From NCBI RefSeq assembly GCF_000024545.1, contig NC_013947.1, forward strand, positions 1,798,001 through 1,862,000: a stretch of 64,000 nucleotides of DNA, read 5' to 3'. Position 1 is the stretch's first letter. Each line of letters opens with the position of its first letter. Position numbers and translations under genes: made by a program. This DNA is from Stackebrandtia nassauensis DSM 44728 (GTDB lineage: Bacteria; Actinomycetota; Actinomycetes; Mycobacteriales; Micromonosporaceae). Under the pieces are notes generated by a model. The model did no database searches, was not told the DNA's origin, and saw nothing but the letters and a program-made list of their open reading frames with translations. Shown piece after piece: positions 50,032-58,867 of this stretch.

Positions 50032-51249
50032 GTGAACCGCGAAGAACTGGCCGCCTTCCTGAAGATCCGGCGCGGCAGGATCCAGCCCGGCAACGTCGGC
50101 CTGCCCGACGGCACCCGCCGACGCACCCCGGGCCTGCGCCGCCAAGAGGTCGCGCAGCTGGCGGGCATGTCGGTCGACTACTACATCCGGCTCGAACAGG
50201 CCCGCGGGCCGAGGCCGTCCCGGCAGGTCCTCAACGCGCTGGCCCGGGCGCTGATGCTCAACCTCGACGAACGCGCCCACCTGTTCCACCTGGTGGGGGA
50301 GACCCCGGAACCGTCGGCGGCGCCCAGCCGCGACGTCCCCGACGGCATCACCCACCTGCTGGCGGCCATGACCGAGGTCCCCGCCTACATCGTGGACGCC
50401 GGTTACACGGTGCTGGCCGCCAACGCGCTGGCGCGCGCCTTCATGGCCAACCTGCCCCGCGAGAAGTGCACGCGCGGCAACATCGTGCGGGTCATCTTCG
50501 CCCAGGAGAGCGCCGCCCAGCTGTCCGACCCCGACCACCTGCGGTTCGCCCGTTCCTGTGTGGCCGACCTGCGCGCGGCGGCGGCCCGCTACCCCGACGA
50601 CGTCGCGCTGCGCACCCTCATCGACGACCTGCTGCGCACCAGTCCCGAGTTCGGCGAGATCTGGGCCGAACACGAGGTCGAGGTGCGCCGCAACATGTCC
50701 AAACGCATCGACCACCCGCTGGTGGGACCCATCGACGTGGAGTGCCAGGTGCTGCTGGTCCCCGAACGGGACCAGCGGTTGATCCTCTACGTCGCCGAAC
50801 CCGGTTCACCATCCCAGCACGCGATCCAGGAGCTGGCCCGGTTGCATATATCGTTATCCGATGATCAACCCCGATACGGATGTTCCCCCGCCCAGGGGAT
50901 TCACCGAGGAGAAGGCGACGCTGGTGGCCTGCCTGAACTACCTGCGGGATCGGGTGGTCGCCAAGCTTTCCGGGCTCAGCGACGAACAGGCCAGCGACCC
51001 CGGCGTCCCGTCCGGCACCAGCCCGATGGGACTGGTCAAACACCTGACCTCGGCGGAGCTCAACTGGTTCGTGTGGGCTTACACCGCCGAGGCCGAGGAA
51101 CAGTGGGAACACTCGCCGCTGCCCGACGAGCTCGACTCCGTCGACAGTGTCATCGCCGAGTACCGCGCCGCCAACGAACGCTGCGACGCGATCATCGAGG
51201 CGTGCACCGATCTGGGCGCGCCCGGCAAGCAGATCGTCTGGGAGGGTGA
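50032..51249 (+). CDS. XRE regulator (MmyB-like) with run-on C-terminus
   Basis: GTG start (VNREELAAFLKIRRGRIQP). HTH and MmyB N-terminal hallmarks: RRRTPGLRRQEVAQLAGMSVDYYIRLEQARG (about 30-60). The MmyB-type PAS-like domain follows (about 90-265: PAYIVDAGYTVLAANALARAF, IDHPLVGPIDVECQVLLVPERDQRLILYVAEPGSPS). The family normally ends near residue 277 (about 50860). No stop occurs there, so the frame runs a further 130 codons through the DinB gene in another frame. Probably regulates the divergent SDR. Confidence 0.7.
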   Translation: MNREELAAFLKIRRGRIQPGNVGLPDGTRRRTPGLRRQEVAQLAGMSVDYYIRLEQARGPRPSRQVLNALARALMLNLDERAHLFHLVGETPEPSAAPSRDVPDGITHLLAAMTEVPAYIVDAGYTVLAANALARAFMANLPREKCTRGNIVRVIFAQESAAQLSDPDHLRFARSCVADLRAAAARYPDDVALRTLIDDLLRTSPEFGEIWAEHEVEVRRNMSKRIDHPLVGPIDVECQVLLVPERDQRLILYVAEPGSPSQHAIQELARLHISLSDDQPRYGCSPAQGIHRGEGDAGGLPELPAGSGGRQAFRAQRRTGQRPRRPVRHQPDGTGQTPDLGGAQLVRVGLHRRGRGTVGTLAAARRARLRRQCHRRVPRRQRTLRRDHRGVHRSGRARQADRLGG

Positions 51250-51361
51250 GCCCTCGCCGTGTCTGCGCTGGATCCTGGTCCACACCATCGAGGACACCGC
51301 CCGGCACGCCGGACACCTCGACATCCTGCGCGAACGCATCGACGGTTCGATCGGCCGCTGA
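50861..51361 (+). CDS. DinB/DUF664 family protein
   Basis: 166 residues. Four-helix bundle of the DinB superfamily, DUF664 branch: KATLVACLNYLRDRVVAKLSGL, GTSPMGLVKHLTSAELNWFVWAYTA (His of the metal site in KHL), then WILVHTIEDTARHAGHLDILRERIDG with the two further His ligands. Possibly a mycothiol-dependent or metal-binding enzyme. It overlaps the run-on of the XRE frame by 389 bp; the DinB reading looks like the true protein here. Confidence 0.85.
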   Translation: MINPDTDVPPPRGFTEEKATLVACLNYLRDRVVAKLSGLSDEQASDPGVPSGTSPMGLVKHLTSAELNWFVWAYTAEAEEQWEHSPLPDELDSVDSVIAEYRAANERCDAIIEACTDLGAPGKQIVWEGEPSPCLRWILVHTIEDTARHAGHLDILRERIDGSIGR

Positions 51362-51367
51362 GGAGGA

Positions 51368-52228
51368 TCAGCTGCCCGGGTTCGTCGGGAGCTGGAACTC
51401 CTTGCTGCCCGGGTCGTCGGCGATCTGGGGCCGGGCGGGCAGGATCTTGTCCATCTTCGCGTCGATGATGTCGGCGTCCTTGTGCAGAATCTTGGCGAGG
51501 ATGTCCTCCTCCTGGGTCATGCCGGAGTCGAGCGAGCTGAGCTGGTCGTTCATCTGCTCCAAAATGGAGTTCGGGTCGGTGCCGGTGATCGGCCTGGTCC
51601 CGACCTCCGCCGCGGCGATCCCGGCGGCACCGGCCAACATCCCCATACCCAGCGCGAAGGCACCGACGCTGGTGCCCGCGGTGGGGATGGCGGCGGCGAC
51701 CGCCAGGACGGCGCCGATGATCGTTAGCGCCCTGCCGTCGTCGTTCTTGTCCTCGATCTCCATGGCCCGGTTCAACGCGGCGATGGTGTTGTCGGCGATC
51801 GTGATGGCGTCCTTGCGGGACCGGTCCAGGATCTCCTTCGACGCCTGGATCGCCGCGTGCAGTTCGACGACGATCTCCACCTGGTTGGTGACGGTCTTGG
51901 GAAACGGCGTCAGGTAGTTGTCCACGAAGGCCTCGGCGGCGGTGCCCTGCCAGTCCCGCAGGTCGCCCTTGACGGTGTCCATCTTCTCGGTCACCGGGTC
52001 CTCCAGCTGCGACTTGACGCCCTCCAGGTCGGTCAGGATCGATTCCAGCGGCTTGGGGTCGCGCTCGTAGAACGGCTTGTACTGGCCGCCGATCCAGTCG
52101 AGCTCGCCGTAGTAGTCGTCGGGACTCTTGAAGATGCCCCAACCCATGTCGGCCCACAGCTCGGCGGCCATTTCCCGGATCTTCGCCGCCTTGGACTTGA
52201 TGGTCGAGACGTCGTCTTCATAGGACAT
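51368..52228 (-). CDS. WXG-type protein with central hydrophobic region (type VII substrate-like)
   Basis: 286 residues. N-terminal helical domain MSYEDDVSTIKSKAAKIREM, then LRDWQGTAAEAFVDNYLTPF (about 88-107) with the WxG turn as WQG, followed by a helix. A long helical hairpin includes the glycine/alanine-rich hydrophobic stretch IIGAVLAVAAAIPTAGTSVG (about 175-194). The tail is acidic. This resembles the LXG/WXG N-domains of ESX-secreted effectors without a recognisable toxin. AAGGAG before ATG. Last of a three-gene operon. Confidence 0.75.
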   Translation of the reverse strand: MSYEDDVSTIKSKAAKIREMAAELWADMGWGIFKSPDDYYGELDWIGGQYKPFYERDPKPLESILTDLEGVKSQLEDPVTEKMDTVKGDLRDWQGTAAEAFVDNYLTPFPKTVTNQVEIVVELHAAIQASKEILDRSRKDAITIADNTIAALNRAMEIEDKNDDGRALTIIGAVLAVAAAIPTAGTSVGAFALGMGMLAGAAGIAAAEVGTRPITGTDPNSILEQMNDQLSSLDSGMTQEEDILAKILHKDADIIDAKMDKILPARPQIADDPGSKEFQLPTNPGS

Positions 52229-52245
52229 GTCGGCTCCTTGGGATC

Positions 52246-52755
52246 TCAGCGGAACGGTCGGGCGACGTCACTGTCGTCGGGCTTGTCGCCGTCGATCTGG
52301 CCCGGGGTCTTCGAGTCGTCGGGCATGGGCGGCTCCAACCGCCGCCCCGGCGGCTGGTCCAGTTCCTGACTGTCCAGATGCTTCTTGCGCAGCTCGTCCA
52401 GATCGGCGGCCGCACCGGCGTCCTTCTCGGCGAAGTTCTCGCTGACGGTCACCAGCGCCTCGCCGGTGTCGTAGAGGTTGGTGGCGCTCTTGGCCAGCAC
52501 CGTGTTCAGGGTGTCGCGCAGCTCGGTCCAGATCGGATAGACGGTCCCGAGCGGGAACATGGTGTCCTTCATCTGTTCGGCGGGGTCGAAGACCCCGGCG
52601 TTGGAGGTGCGGTCGAAGGCCTGCTCGTCCTTGTCGCCCTCGCCGGTGGCGTGGGTGCCACCGGCCGCGGTCGCGTAGACCTCCGCGACCATCGGCAGGG
52701 ACACCGCCCCGGCCTTCCACAGGTCGTACAGTTCCGCCGCTACGGGATCGGGCAT
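52246..52755 (-). CDS. ESX-associated-like small helical protein
   Basis: 169 residues: LYDLWKAGAVSLPMVAEVYATAA at the N-terminus, IWTELRDTLNTVLAKSATNLYDTGEALVTVSENFAEKDAGAAADL in the centre (about 78-122), a pattern like excreted virulence-factor EspC-type helices, then a Pro/Asp-rich disordered tail. AAGGAG precedes the start; 3 bp from the previous stop. Probably a secretion partner of the WXG protein. No direct family match claimed. Confidence 0.65.
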   Translation of the reverse strand: MPDPVAAELYDLWKAGAVSLPMVAEVYATAAGGTHATGEGDKDEQAFDRTSNAGVFDPAEQMKDTMFPLGTVYPIWTELRDTLNTVLAKSATNLYDTGEALVTVSENFAEKDAGAAADLDELRKKHLDSQELDQPPGRRLEPPMPDDSKTPGQIDGDKPDDSDVARPFR

Positions 52756-52758
52756 GGG

Positions 52759-53292
52759 TCATCGCTCCTTCGAAGTTGGGTTGAGCTCGGCGAACTTCTG
52801 CTCGGCCGCCTTCAGGCGCTCGGCGAGGGTCGACACGATCACCGCGTTGACCTCGGTGGCGAGCCGTTCCTCGACCGGATCGAGGCGGCTGACGGAGCCG
52901 GGACGCAGCCGAAACTCGATCTGGTCGATGCCGCGCCACCGCATCTGCACCACCCGGCCCGGGGAGGTGGACTGGGCGCTGACCTCACCGGCCGCCTCGA
53001 CGAACTCGCGGCGACGTTTCGCCGCCGGGCCGTCGGGCCGCAGTCGCGGGTTCTCGGCCGCCATCGGATCCGAGCCCATGATGCTGGTCAGACCCTTGCG
53101 GTAACCGTTGAAGGCACCACGTACGGCGGCGGTAATCTCGGCGGCCAGCGCCTCCTCGGAGTGCCCGGCGACGCCGTTGTCGGCGAACCGGACCCGGATG
53201 TTTCCCTGACCGTCGGCGGTCGCGGTCACGATGAGTTTCGGTGAGGTGGCGCTGACGGCGAGCCGCCGCGTCTTGTCCAGCAGGGTTTCCAT
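52759..53292 (-). CDS. YbaB/EbfC-like protein, first gene of WXG operon
   Basis: 177 residues. The segment KLIVTATADGQGNIRVRFADNGVAGHSEEALAAEITAAVRGAFNGYRKGL (about 19-68) is the YbaB/EbfC fold pattern. The C-terminal half has WRGIDQIEFRLRPGSVSRLDPVEERLATEVNAVI and a coiled-coil-like end. In actinobacterial ESX-type clusters EbfC-like proteins often precede the secreted WXG proteins. Divergent from the SARP regulator, which may control it. Confidence 0.72.
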   Translation of the reverse strand: METLLDKTRRLAVSATSPKLIVTATADGQGNIRVRFADNGVAGHSEEALAAEITAAVRGAFNGYRKGLTSIMGSDPMAAENPRLRPDGPAAKRRREFVEAAGEVSAQSTSPGRVVQMRWRGIDQIEFRLRPGSVSRLDPVEERLATEVNAVIVSTLAERLKAAEQKFAELNPTSKER

Positions 53293-53418
53293 GGGTGGAC
53301 CTCGTGGGTGGCAAGGACGTTGAAGTGTCTGTACTATGCGTTCTCACCGCTGCTGGAAGGTTGTCGATATGTTGAATTCCGAGGTCAGCGCCCTCGTGCC
53401 GCGCACCGGACAGTAGCC

Positions 53419-56142
53419 ATGGAGATCCGGCTGCTGGGCGCCGTCGAGGCCCGGCACGAGGGCGAACGCATCGACTTCGGACACTCACGGCAACGCGCCG
53501 TGTTGGCGTTGCTCGCGGTCAACCCCAACACGGCGGTCACCGCCGAGCGGCTGATCGACGGCCTGTGGGGCGACGCGCCGCCGCAGCGCGCCCGCCGTAC
53601 CCTGCACAGCTACCTGTCCCGGGTCCGCAAGCTGCTGTCCGTTGCCGCCGACGTCGACATCGAACACCGCCACGGCGGCTACGTCCTGAGCATCCCGCCC
53701 GAGCGGATCGACCTGCATCGGTTCCGGCAGTTGGTGTCCGGCGCCGAGACGGTGGCGCAGTGGGACGAGGCCATGGCACTGTGGACCGGCGATCCCTTCG
53801 ACGGTCTGGACTTCCCCGGCCTGGACGCGCTGTGCGGCGGCCTGGAGATCGAGTGGCTGACCGCCGAACTGGACCGCAACGACGTGCTGCTGCGCCACGG
53901 GCTGCACGCCCGCACGGTGCCCGACCTGCGCGTGCTGGCCGTCCGGTTCCCCTGGGACGAACGCATCGCCGCCCAGCTGATGCTGGCCCTGTACCGGGGC
54001 GGCCGCCAGACCGAGGCACTGGAGCACTACGAACGACTGCGACGGGAACTGGCCGAACGCCTCGGCAGCGACCCGGGCCCGCGACTGCGGGAACTGCACC
54101 GCCAGATCCTCACCGCCGAAGCCGACTCCGAACCCGCCGCAGCGCCGCCCTCGGCGACGGTGCCCCGGCAGTTGCCCGCCGCCCCCCGCCGCTTCGCCGG
54201 TCGCGCCGACGATCTGGAAACCCTCGACGCCACCGGCGATCCGATCGCGGTGGTCACCGGCCCCGGCGGCATCGGCAAGACCTGGCTGGTGCTGCGCTGG
54301 GCCCACGACAACCTGGACCGGTTCCCCGACGGCCAGCTCTACCTCGACCTGCGCGGCTTCGACCCCCACTCGGCGCCGCTGCCGCCCGGCGTCGCGATCC
54401 TCGGTCTGCTGCAGGGACTCGGTGTCAAGGACGACGCCATACCCTCCAACCTGGACGCGCAGATCGGCCTGTACCGCAGCCTGCTGGCCGACAAGCGAAT
54501 GCTGATCGTCCTCGACAACGCCCGCGAGTCCAGCCAGCTCACCCCGCTGCTGCCCGGCGGCTCCACCTGCACCACCCTCATCACCAGCCGCCACGTCCTG
54601 CCCGCGCTGTCGGCCTCCCACGACGCCACCCGGGTCCGGCTCGACGTCATGAAACCCGACGACGCCCACGCCGCCCTGGCCGCCCACCTGGGAGCCAACC
54701 GGCTGGCCTGTGAACCCGCCGTGGCCGCCGAACTCGTCGACCACTGCGGCGGTCTGCCGCTGGCCCTGGGCATCATCGCCGCCCACGGCAACGCCCACCC
54801 CAACTTCCCACTGGAGACGGTCGCGGCCGAACTGCGCGAGGCCACCACCCGTCTGGACACACTGGACTCCGGTGAGCTGTCCTCCAACCTGCGCGCCGTC
54901 TTTGACACCTCCCGCGCCGCCCTCAGCCCCGAGGCCGCCGAGGTCTTCAACCACATCGGACTCATGTCGGCGGGTCGGCTGCGCCTGGAAGCCGTCGCCA
55001 GCGTCGCCGGGCAACCCGTGGACCGCTGCAAGGCCCTGCTGCGGGAACTGGAGGAAGCCCACCTCATCGAGCAGTTCAAGCCGCACCGCTACCGCATGCA
55101 CGACCTCATCCACCTGTACGCCATGGAGGGCGCGCACGCCACCAATCCCGACAGCTCGGCGGCATACGCCCGGCTGGTGGACCACTACCTCTACAGTGCC
55201 CGGTCAGCCGTGGCGCCGCTGGTCACGGGATCCAGTCCCATCACCATGGCCGAACCCGAGCCCGGAGCCGTGGTGCTGTCGTTCACCGACCGGGACGCGG
55301 CCTTCGACTGGTTCGGCGAGGAACACCGCAACCTGCGCGACGCGCAACGCATCGCCGAAGGCCACGGCTGGAGCGACCGGGTCTGGCAGCTGCCGTGGAT
55401 GATGCGGGTCCTGCACCACCTCAGCTTCCACGCCGAGGAGGAGATCGACATGTGGCGGCGCGCCGCGACGGCCACCGCCAACAATCCCGACACCACCGCG
55501 CGCGCCATCGTCCACTGCCAACTCGCCAAGGCACACGTGCTGCACGGCGACCTCGACGAGGTCGTCGGGCACGTCGACATCGCGCTGGCGGTCGCCACGG
55601 ACGAGGCTCCCGTCGCCGTGTTCTCGGGCGTCGCCAACGCCCTGTCGGTGTACGCGCAGAAACAGGGCGACGCCAAGGCGGTCCTGCCGAAGCTGGCCGT
55701 CGCGGAGGCGGCGTTGCGGCGCCGCGGCGACGACTTCGCGTTGGCGGTCGCGTTGAACACCAAGTCAATGGTGCTCAGCGAGCTCGGTGACGTGGACGCC
55801 GCGGTCGCGACCTGCGAGACGGCCCTGGAGCTGATCCGCGGCTCCGAGGAGGACCAGCTGCGGGCGGCCATCCTGGACTCCATCGGGGTCGCGCACCAGG
55901 CGGCCGAACGCCACGACGTGGCGCTGGGGTACTTCCGCGAGTCGCTGGAGCTGTTCACGCGCGGTCCGTCGAAGGCCATCCGGAAGATGCCGCTGGAGAA
56001 CCTTGTGGACACGTACCTGGCGCTGGGGGACCTGGACGGTGCCCGCGAGGCGGGGGAGGAGCTGGTCGCGATCTACCTGAAGGAGCGGCACACCGAGGCG
56101 GTGGATCGGGTCCGGCGAAAGCTGCGGGACCACGCGGTCTGA
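53419..56142 (+). CDS. SARP/AfsR-like regulator (BTAD-NB-ARC-TPR)
   Basis: 907 residues. N-terminal OmpR-type winged helix (MEIRLLGAVEARHEGERIDF to about 95, with LIDGLWGDAPPQRARRTLHSYLSRVRKLL), BTAD helical domain (about 98-245), NB-ARC with P loop VVTGPGGIGKTWLVLRWAHDN (about 278-298) and kinase 2 MLIVLDNARES (about 361-371), and a C-terminal TPR array (about 640-900). This is the AfsR architecture that activates secondary-metabolite or morphogenesis genes. The adjacent divergent WXG operon is a candidate target. The upstream gap is 126 bp. Confidence 0.94.
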   Translation: MEIRLLGAVEARHEGERIDFGHSRQRAVLALLAVNPNTAVTAERLIDGLWGDAPPQRARRTLHSYLSRVRKLLSVAADVDIEHRHGGYVLSIPPERIDLHRFRQLVSGAETVAQWDEAMALWTGDPFDGLDFPGLDALCGGLEIEWLTAELDRNDVLLRHGLHARTVPDLRVLAVRFPWDERIAAQLMLALYRGGRQTEALEHYERLRRELAERLGSDPGPRLRELHRQILTAEADSEPAAAPPSATVPRQLPAAPRRFAGRADDLETLDATGDPIAVVTGPGGIGKTWLVLRWAHDNLDRFPDGQLYLDLRGFDPHSAPLPPGVAILGLLQGLGVKDDAIPSNLDAQIGLYRSLLADKRMLIVLDNARESSQLTPLLPGGSTCTTLITSRHVLPALSASHDATRVRLDVMKPDDAHAALAAHLGANRLACEPAVAAELVDHCGGLPLALGIIAAHGNAHPNFPLETVAAELREATTRLDTLDSGELSSNLRAVFDTSRAALSPEAAEVFNHIGLMSAGRLRLEAVASVAGQPVDRCKALLRELEEAHLIEQFKPHRYRMHDLIHLYAMEGAHATNPDSSAAYARLVDHYLYSARSAVAPLVTGSSPITMAEPEPGAVVLSFTDRDAAFDWFGEEHRNLRDAQRIAEGHGWSDRVWQLPWMMRVLHHLSFHAEEEIDMWRRAATATANNPDTTARAIVHCQLAKAHVLHGDLDEVVGHVDIALAVATDEAPVAVFSGVANALSVYAQKQGDAKAVLPKLAVAEAALRRRGDDFALAVALNTKSMVLSELGDVDAAVATCETALELIRGSEEDQLRAAILDSIGVAHQAAERHDVALGYFRESLELFTRGPSKAIRKMPLENLVDTYLALGDLDGAREAGEELVAIYLKERHTEAVDRVRRKLRDHAV

Positions 56143-56154
56143 GCCGGGGTCGGC

Positions 56155-56501
56155 TCAACGCCGCTCGTCGACCTTGACGCCGTCCTCGACGTATTCCCGC
56201 ACCCGGTCCATCAGGGGGCCTTTGATGTGCTCCTTGTCGATCTCGTCGAGACCGACATTCGTCGTCTCCGCCGCGAATGTGCTGGCCCCGAGGCCCAGGG
56301 TCGTGGAACCGATCAACACCCCCGCCCCGATCGACGCGCCCTTCTTCGCTCCGTCGAGAACGGCGTTCCTGTTCTCGGCGGCGGCGAAGGCGTCGTCCCG
56401 GCGATCAGTTCGCCGACCTCGGCGACGTGCCCGGCCACGGTGGCCACGCGGGCGCACACGGCGGCGCATACGCCAACGCACACGAAATCCGAAGTGGTCA
56501 C
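56155..56501 (-). pseudogene. Frameshifted small gene on the minus strand
   Basis: The last 82 codons read DDAFAAAENRNAVLDGAKKG, then a glycine-rich hydrophobic segment and DEIDKEHIKGPLMDRVREYVEDGVKVDERR, a convincing protein end. The start appears in another frame (VTTSDFVCVGVCAAVCARVA, then GHVAEVGELIAG) from a GTG at 56501. The frames join near 56398, so one indel separates them. Composition resembles the hydrophobic part of the WXG-type protein at 51.4 kb. Its start region overlaps the next gene's upstream DNA. Confidence 0.5.
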
Positions 56502-56569
56502 CCCCCGGCGGTCGTGTCGGGACGGCCACGGCCGTGCCGTTGGTGGCGGCGGCGTGGTTGGATGGGGGA

Positions 56570-58855
56570 GTGGGAGAGTCATCGGGGTCGGGTGACACCG
56601 AGCCGGTAGTCAGTGAGCTCGGGCAGTGGATGCTGGACAGGCACCGCGCCGGGCGCACCGTCGAAGCGCTGTCCATGTTCCGCAAGGCCCGGCAGCGCGG
56701 GATTCCGTTGGAACCGCAGCTGACCGAGCTGCACCGACGCCTGCTGTGCGACGATCCGGCGCTGTCGGGGGACGACGAACCCACCTGGCCCGCGCCCCGG
56801 CAGCTGCCGCCCGCGCCGAGTGACTTCGTCGGCCGCGAGACCGAACTGGCCGAACTGGACGCTCGCGCGTCCGGGCCGGTCATCGGGGTGCACGGCCTGG
56901 CCGGGGTCGGCAAGACGACGCTGGTGCTGCGGTGGGCGCACGGCGTCGCCGCCGGGTTCCGCGACGGACAGTTGTTCGTGGACCTTCGCGGCGGACCGGT
57001 CGGGGAACCGTTGCGGCCCTCGCAGATCCTGGACCGGGCGCTGCGGGCGCTGGGCGTTCCCACCGACGAGATCCCCTCCGATCTGGACCGACGTTCCCGG
57101 CTGTACCTGAGCCTGCTGCGGCAGCGCCGCGTCCTGGTCGTACTGGACAACGCCCGCGACACCGAGCAGGTCGATCCACTGTTGCCGGTCACCGGTTCGA
57201 GCCTGGTCATCGTGACCAGCCGGGAACCGTTGCCGGACATCGATTCCCTGGAACTGGGCGTACCCGGCACCGACCAGGCCGTCGCGCTGCTGCCCTCGGG
57301 GCGGCGCAGTGCCGAACTCGCCGAACAGTGCGCCCGGCTGCCGCTGGCGCTGCGAATGGTCGCCGGGATCCCCGACGTGGCGCTGCGCCCGGCCACCGAA
57401 CCGAAAGCGGCACTGGGGACGGTCCTGGAGGAGGTGTACCGGCGGCTGGGGCCGCGACAGCAGCGGCTGCTGCGGGTCGTGGGCGGTTTCCCGGCCGCCA
57501 CCGCGGGCACCACCGACCTGGCCGTGATGGCGAACCTGCCCGTCGACGAGACCGCGCGACTGCTGGACGAACTGGCCGCGACCGGGCTCATCGAGACCGT
57601 CGGGCCCGGCGGCTGGCGCGGCCACGACCTGGTGCGCGCGTTCGCCCGCGAACAACCGGGGCACAACGATTCCCCGCGCGACGACCTGCGTCGGCTGCTG
57701 GACTGGTACGTGCCCGCCACCTCCCGCGCCAACGCCGTCGCCTTCGGCACCTCGGTCCGCGCCGAGACCGGCGAGGTACGGCCGCCGGAGTTCGCCGACG
57801 CCGCCGAGGCCCTGGAGTGGCTGGACTTCCGGTACCCGAGCCTGCTGGGCGCGATCCGGCAGGGAGCCGGGAACGGCAACCCGGGACCGGCCGCCCACCT
57901 GGCCTCCGACCTGTTCCGGTACTTCTCGGTGCACGGGTACATCGAGGAATGGATGGACGTCACGGCGGTGGCGCTGGACGCCGCCCGCAGCGCCGGCGAC
58001 CGCAAGATCGAGGTCCGGCTGTCGCTGAACCTGGGCTACGCCTGCTGGGACGCCGCCAAAGTGGACGAGGCGCACCGGCACTTCCAGCACGCCCTGGCCG
58101 TGTCGCAGGAACTGCGCGACCGCGACAGCCAGGCCACCGTCCTGGGTGTCCTCACCGGCGTCAACATCACCGTCGGCCGGTACCTGCGGGCCTACGAGTA
58201 CGCCAGCGTCGCCCTGACCATGAGCCAGAGCCTCAACAACCACGTCAGCGAGGCCATCGCCACCGAGAACCTCGGCATCGTGGATCTGTTGCGCGGCAAC
58301 AACGCGCAGGCGATCCGGCTGCTGGAGCGGTCGCTGTCGCTGTACCGGCGGCACAAGGTGCGGCTCATCGAACCCGACGCCCACAGTGAACTCGCCCGGG
58401 CGCTGTTCCGCGACGGGGACCTGGAGAAGGCCGCCTCGCACGCCGAACGCTCGGTGGGCGAGTTCAGCGACATCGGCGACGACAGCGCCGCCGCCTGGGC
58501 CAAGACCCGGCTCGGCCTCATCAACGGCGTCCTCGGCGACCCGGCCGAGGCACTGGACCTGCACCGGCAGGCGCTGCCGGTGATGCTGCGCTCGCCCCGC
58601 AACGAGTACAAGTCCGAGGCCCTCAACAACGCCGGAATCACCTACACCGCCGCGGGCCGTCCCGACTGGGCGCTGGAGTTCCACCACGAGGCGCTGGTCA
58701 ACGCGCAACGCATCAGCTGCCTGTACGAGAAGGCCCGGGCGCTGGACGGCATCGCCGCCGCGCACCGGGCCCAGGGCGAACGCGCCGACGAGTACGCCCA
58801 CCGCGCCCACGAGCTGTACGTGCGACTGGGTGCCGCCGAAGCCCGACGCGGCTGA
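56570..58855 (+). CDS. AfsR-like NB-ARC-TPR protein lacking the DNA-binding domain
   Basis: About 761 residues from GTG (VGESSGSGDTEPVVSELG). Residues 18-65 (LDRHRAGRTVEALSMFRKAR, LEPQLTELHRRLLCDDPAL) match only the last helices of a BTAD domain; the winged helix is missing. NB-ARC follows: GVHGLAGVGKTTLVLRWAHG (about 104-123), RVLVVLDNARDTEQ, SSLVIVTSREPLP. Ends in a long TPR array. It may be a truncated SARP or a STAND signalling protein. The frame is open further upstream to 56174, but that part does not resemble protein. Confidence 0.82.
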   Translation: MGESSGSGDTEPVVSELGQWMLDRHRAGRTVEALSMFRKARQRGIPLEPQLTELHRRLLCDDPALSGDDEPTWPAPRQLPPAPSDFVGRETELAELDARASGPVIGVHGLAGVGKTTLVLRWAHGVAAGFRDGQLFVDLRGGPVGEPLRPSQILDRALRALGVPTDEIPSDLDRRSRLYLSLLRQRRVLVVLDNARDTEQVDPLLPVTGSSLVIVTSREPLPDIDSLELGVPGTDQAVALLPSGRRSAELAEQCARLPLALRMVAGIPDVALRPATEPKAALGTVLEEVYRRLGPRQQRLLRVVGGFPAATAGTTDLAVMANLPVDETARLLDELAATGLIETVGPGGWRGHDLVRAFAREQPGHNDSPRDDLRRLLDWYVPATSRANAVAFGTSVRAETGEVRPPEFADAAEALEWLDFRYPSLLGAIRQGAGNGNPGPAAHLASDLFRYFSVHGYIEEWMDVTAVALDAARSAGDRKIEVRLSLNLGYACWDAAKVDEAHRHFQHALAVSQELRDRDSQATVLGVLTGVNITVGRYLRAYEYASVALTMSQSLNNHVSEAIATENLGIVDLLRGNNAQAIRLLERSLSLYRRHKVRLIEPDAHSELARALFRDGDLEKAASHAERSVGEFSDIGDDSAAAWAKTRLGLINGVLGDPAEALDLHRQALPVMLRSPRNEYKSEALNNAGITYTAAGRPDWALEFHHEALVNAQRISCLYEKARALDGIAAAHRAQGERADEYAHRAHELYVRLGAAEARRG

Positions 58856-58867
58856 CGGCGCTTCTCG

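Noticed and set aside
56174-56569. N-terminal extension of the second NB-ARC-TPR protein
   Set aside because: The open frame continues upstream, but its Arg/Pro-rich sequence does not resemble a SARP DNA-binding domain and lies antisense to the minus-strand remnant.
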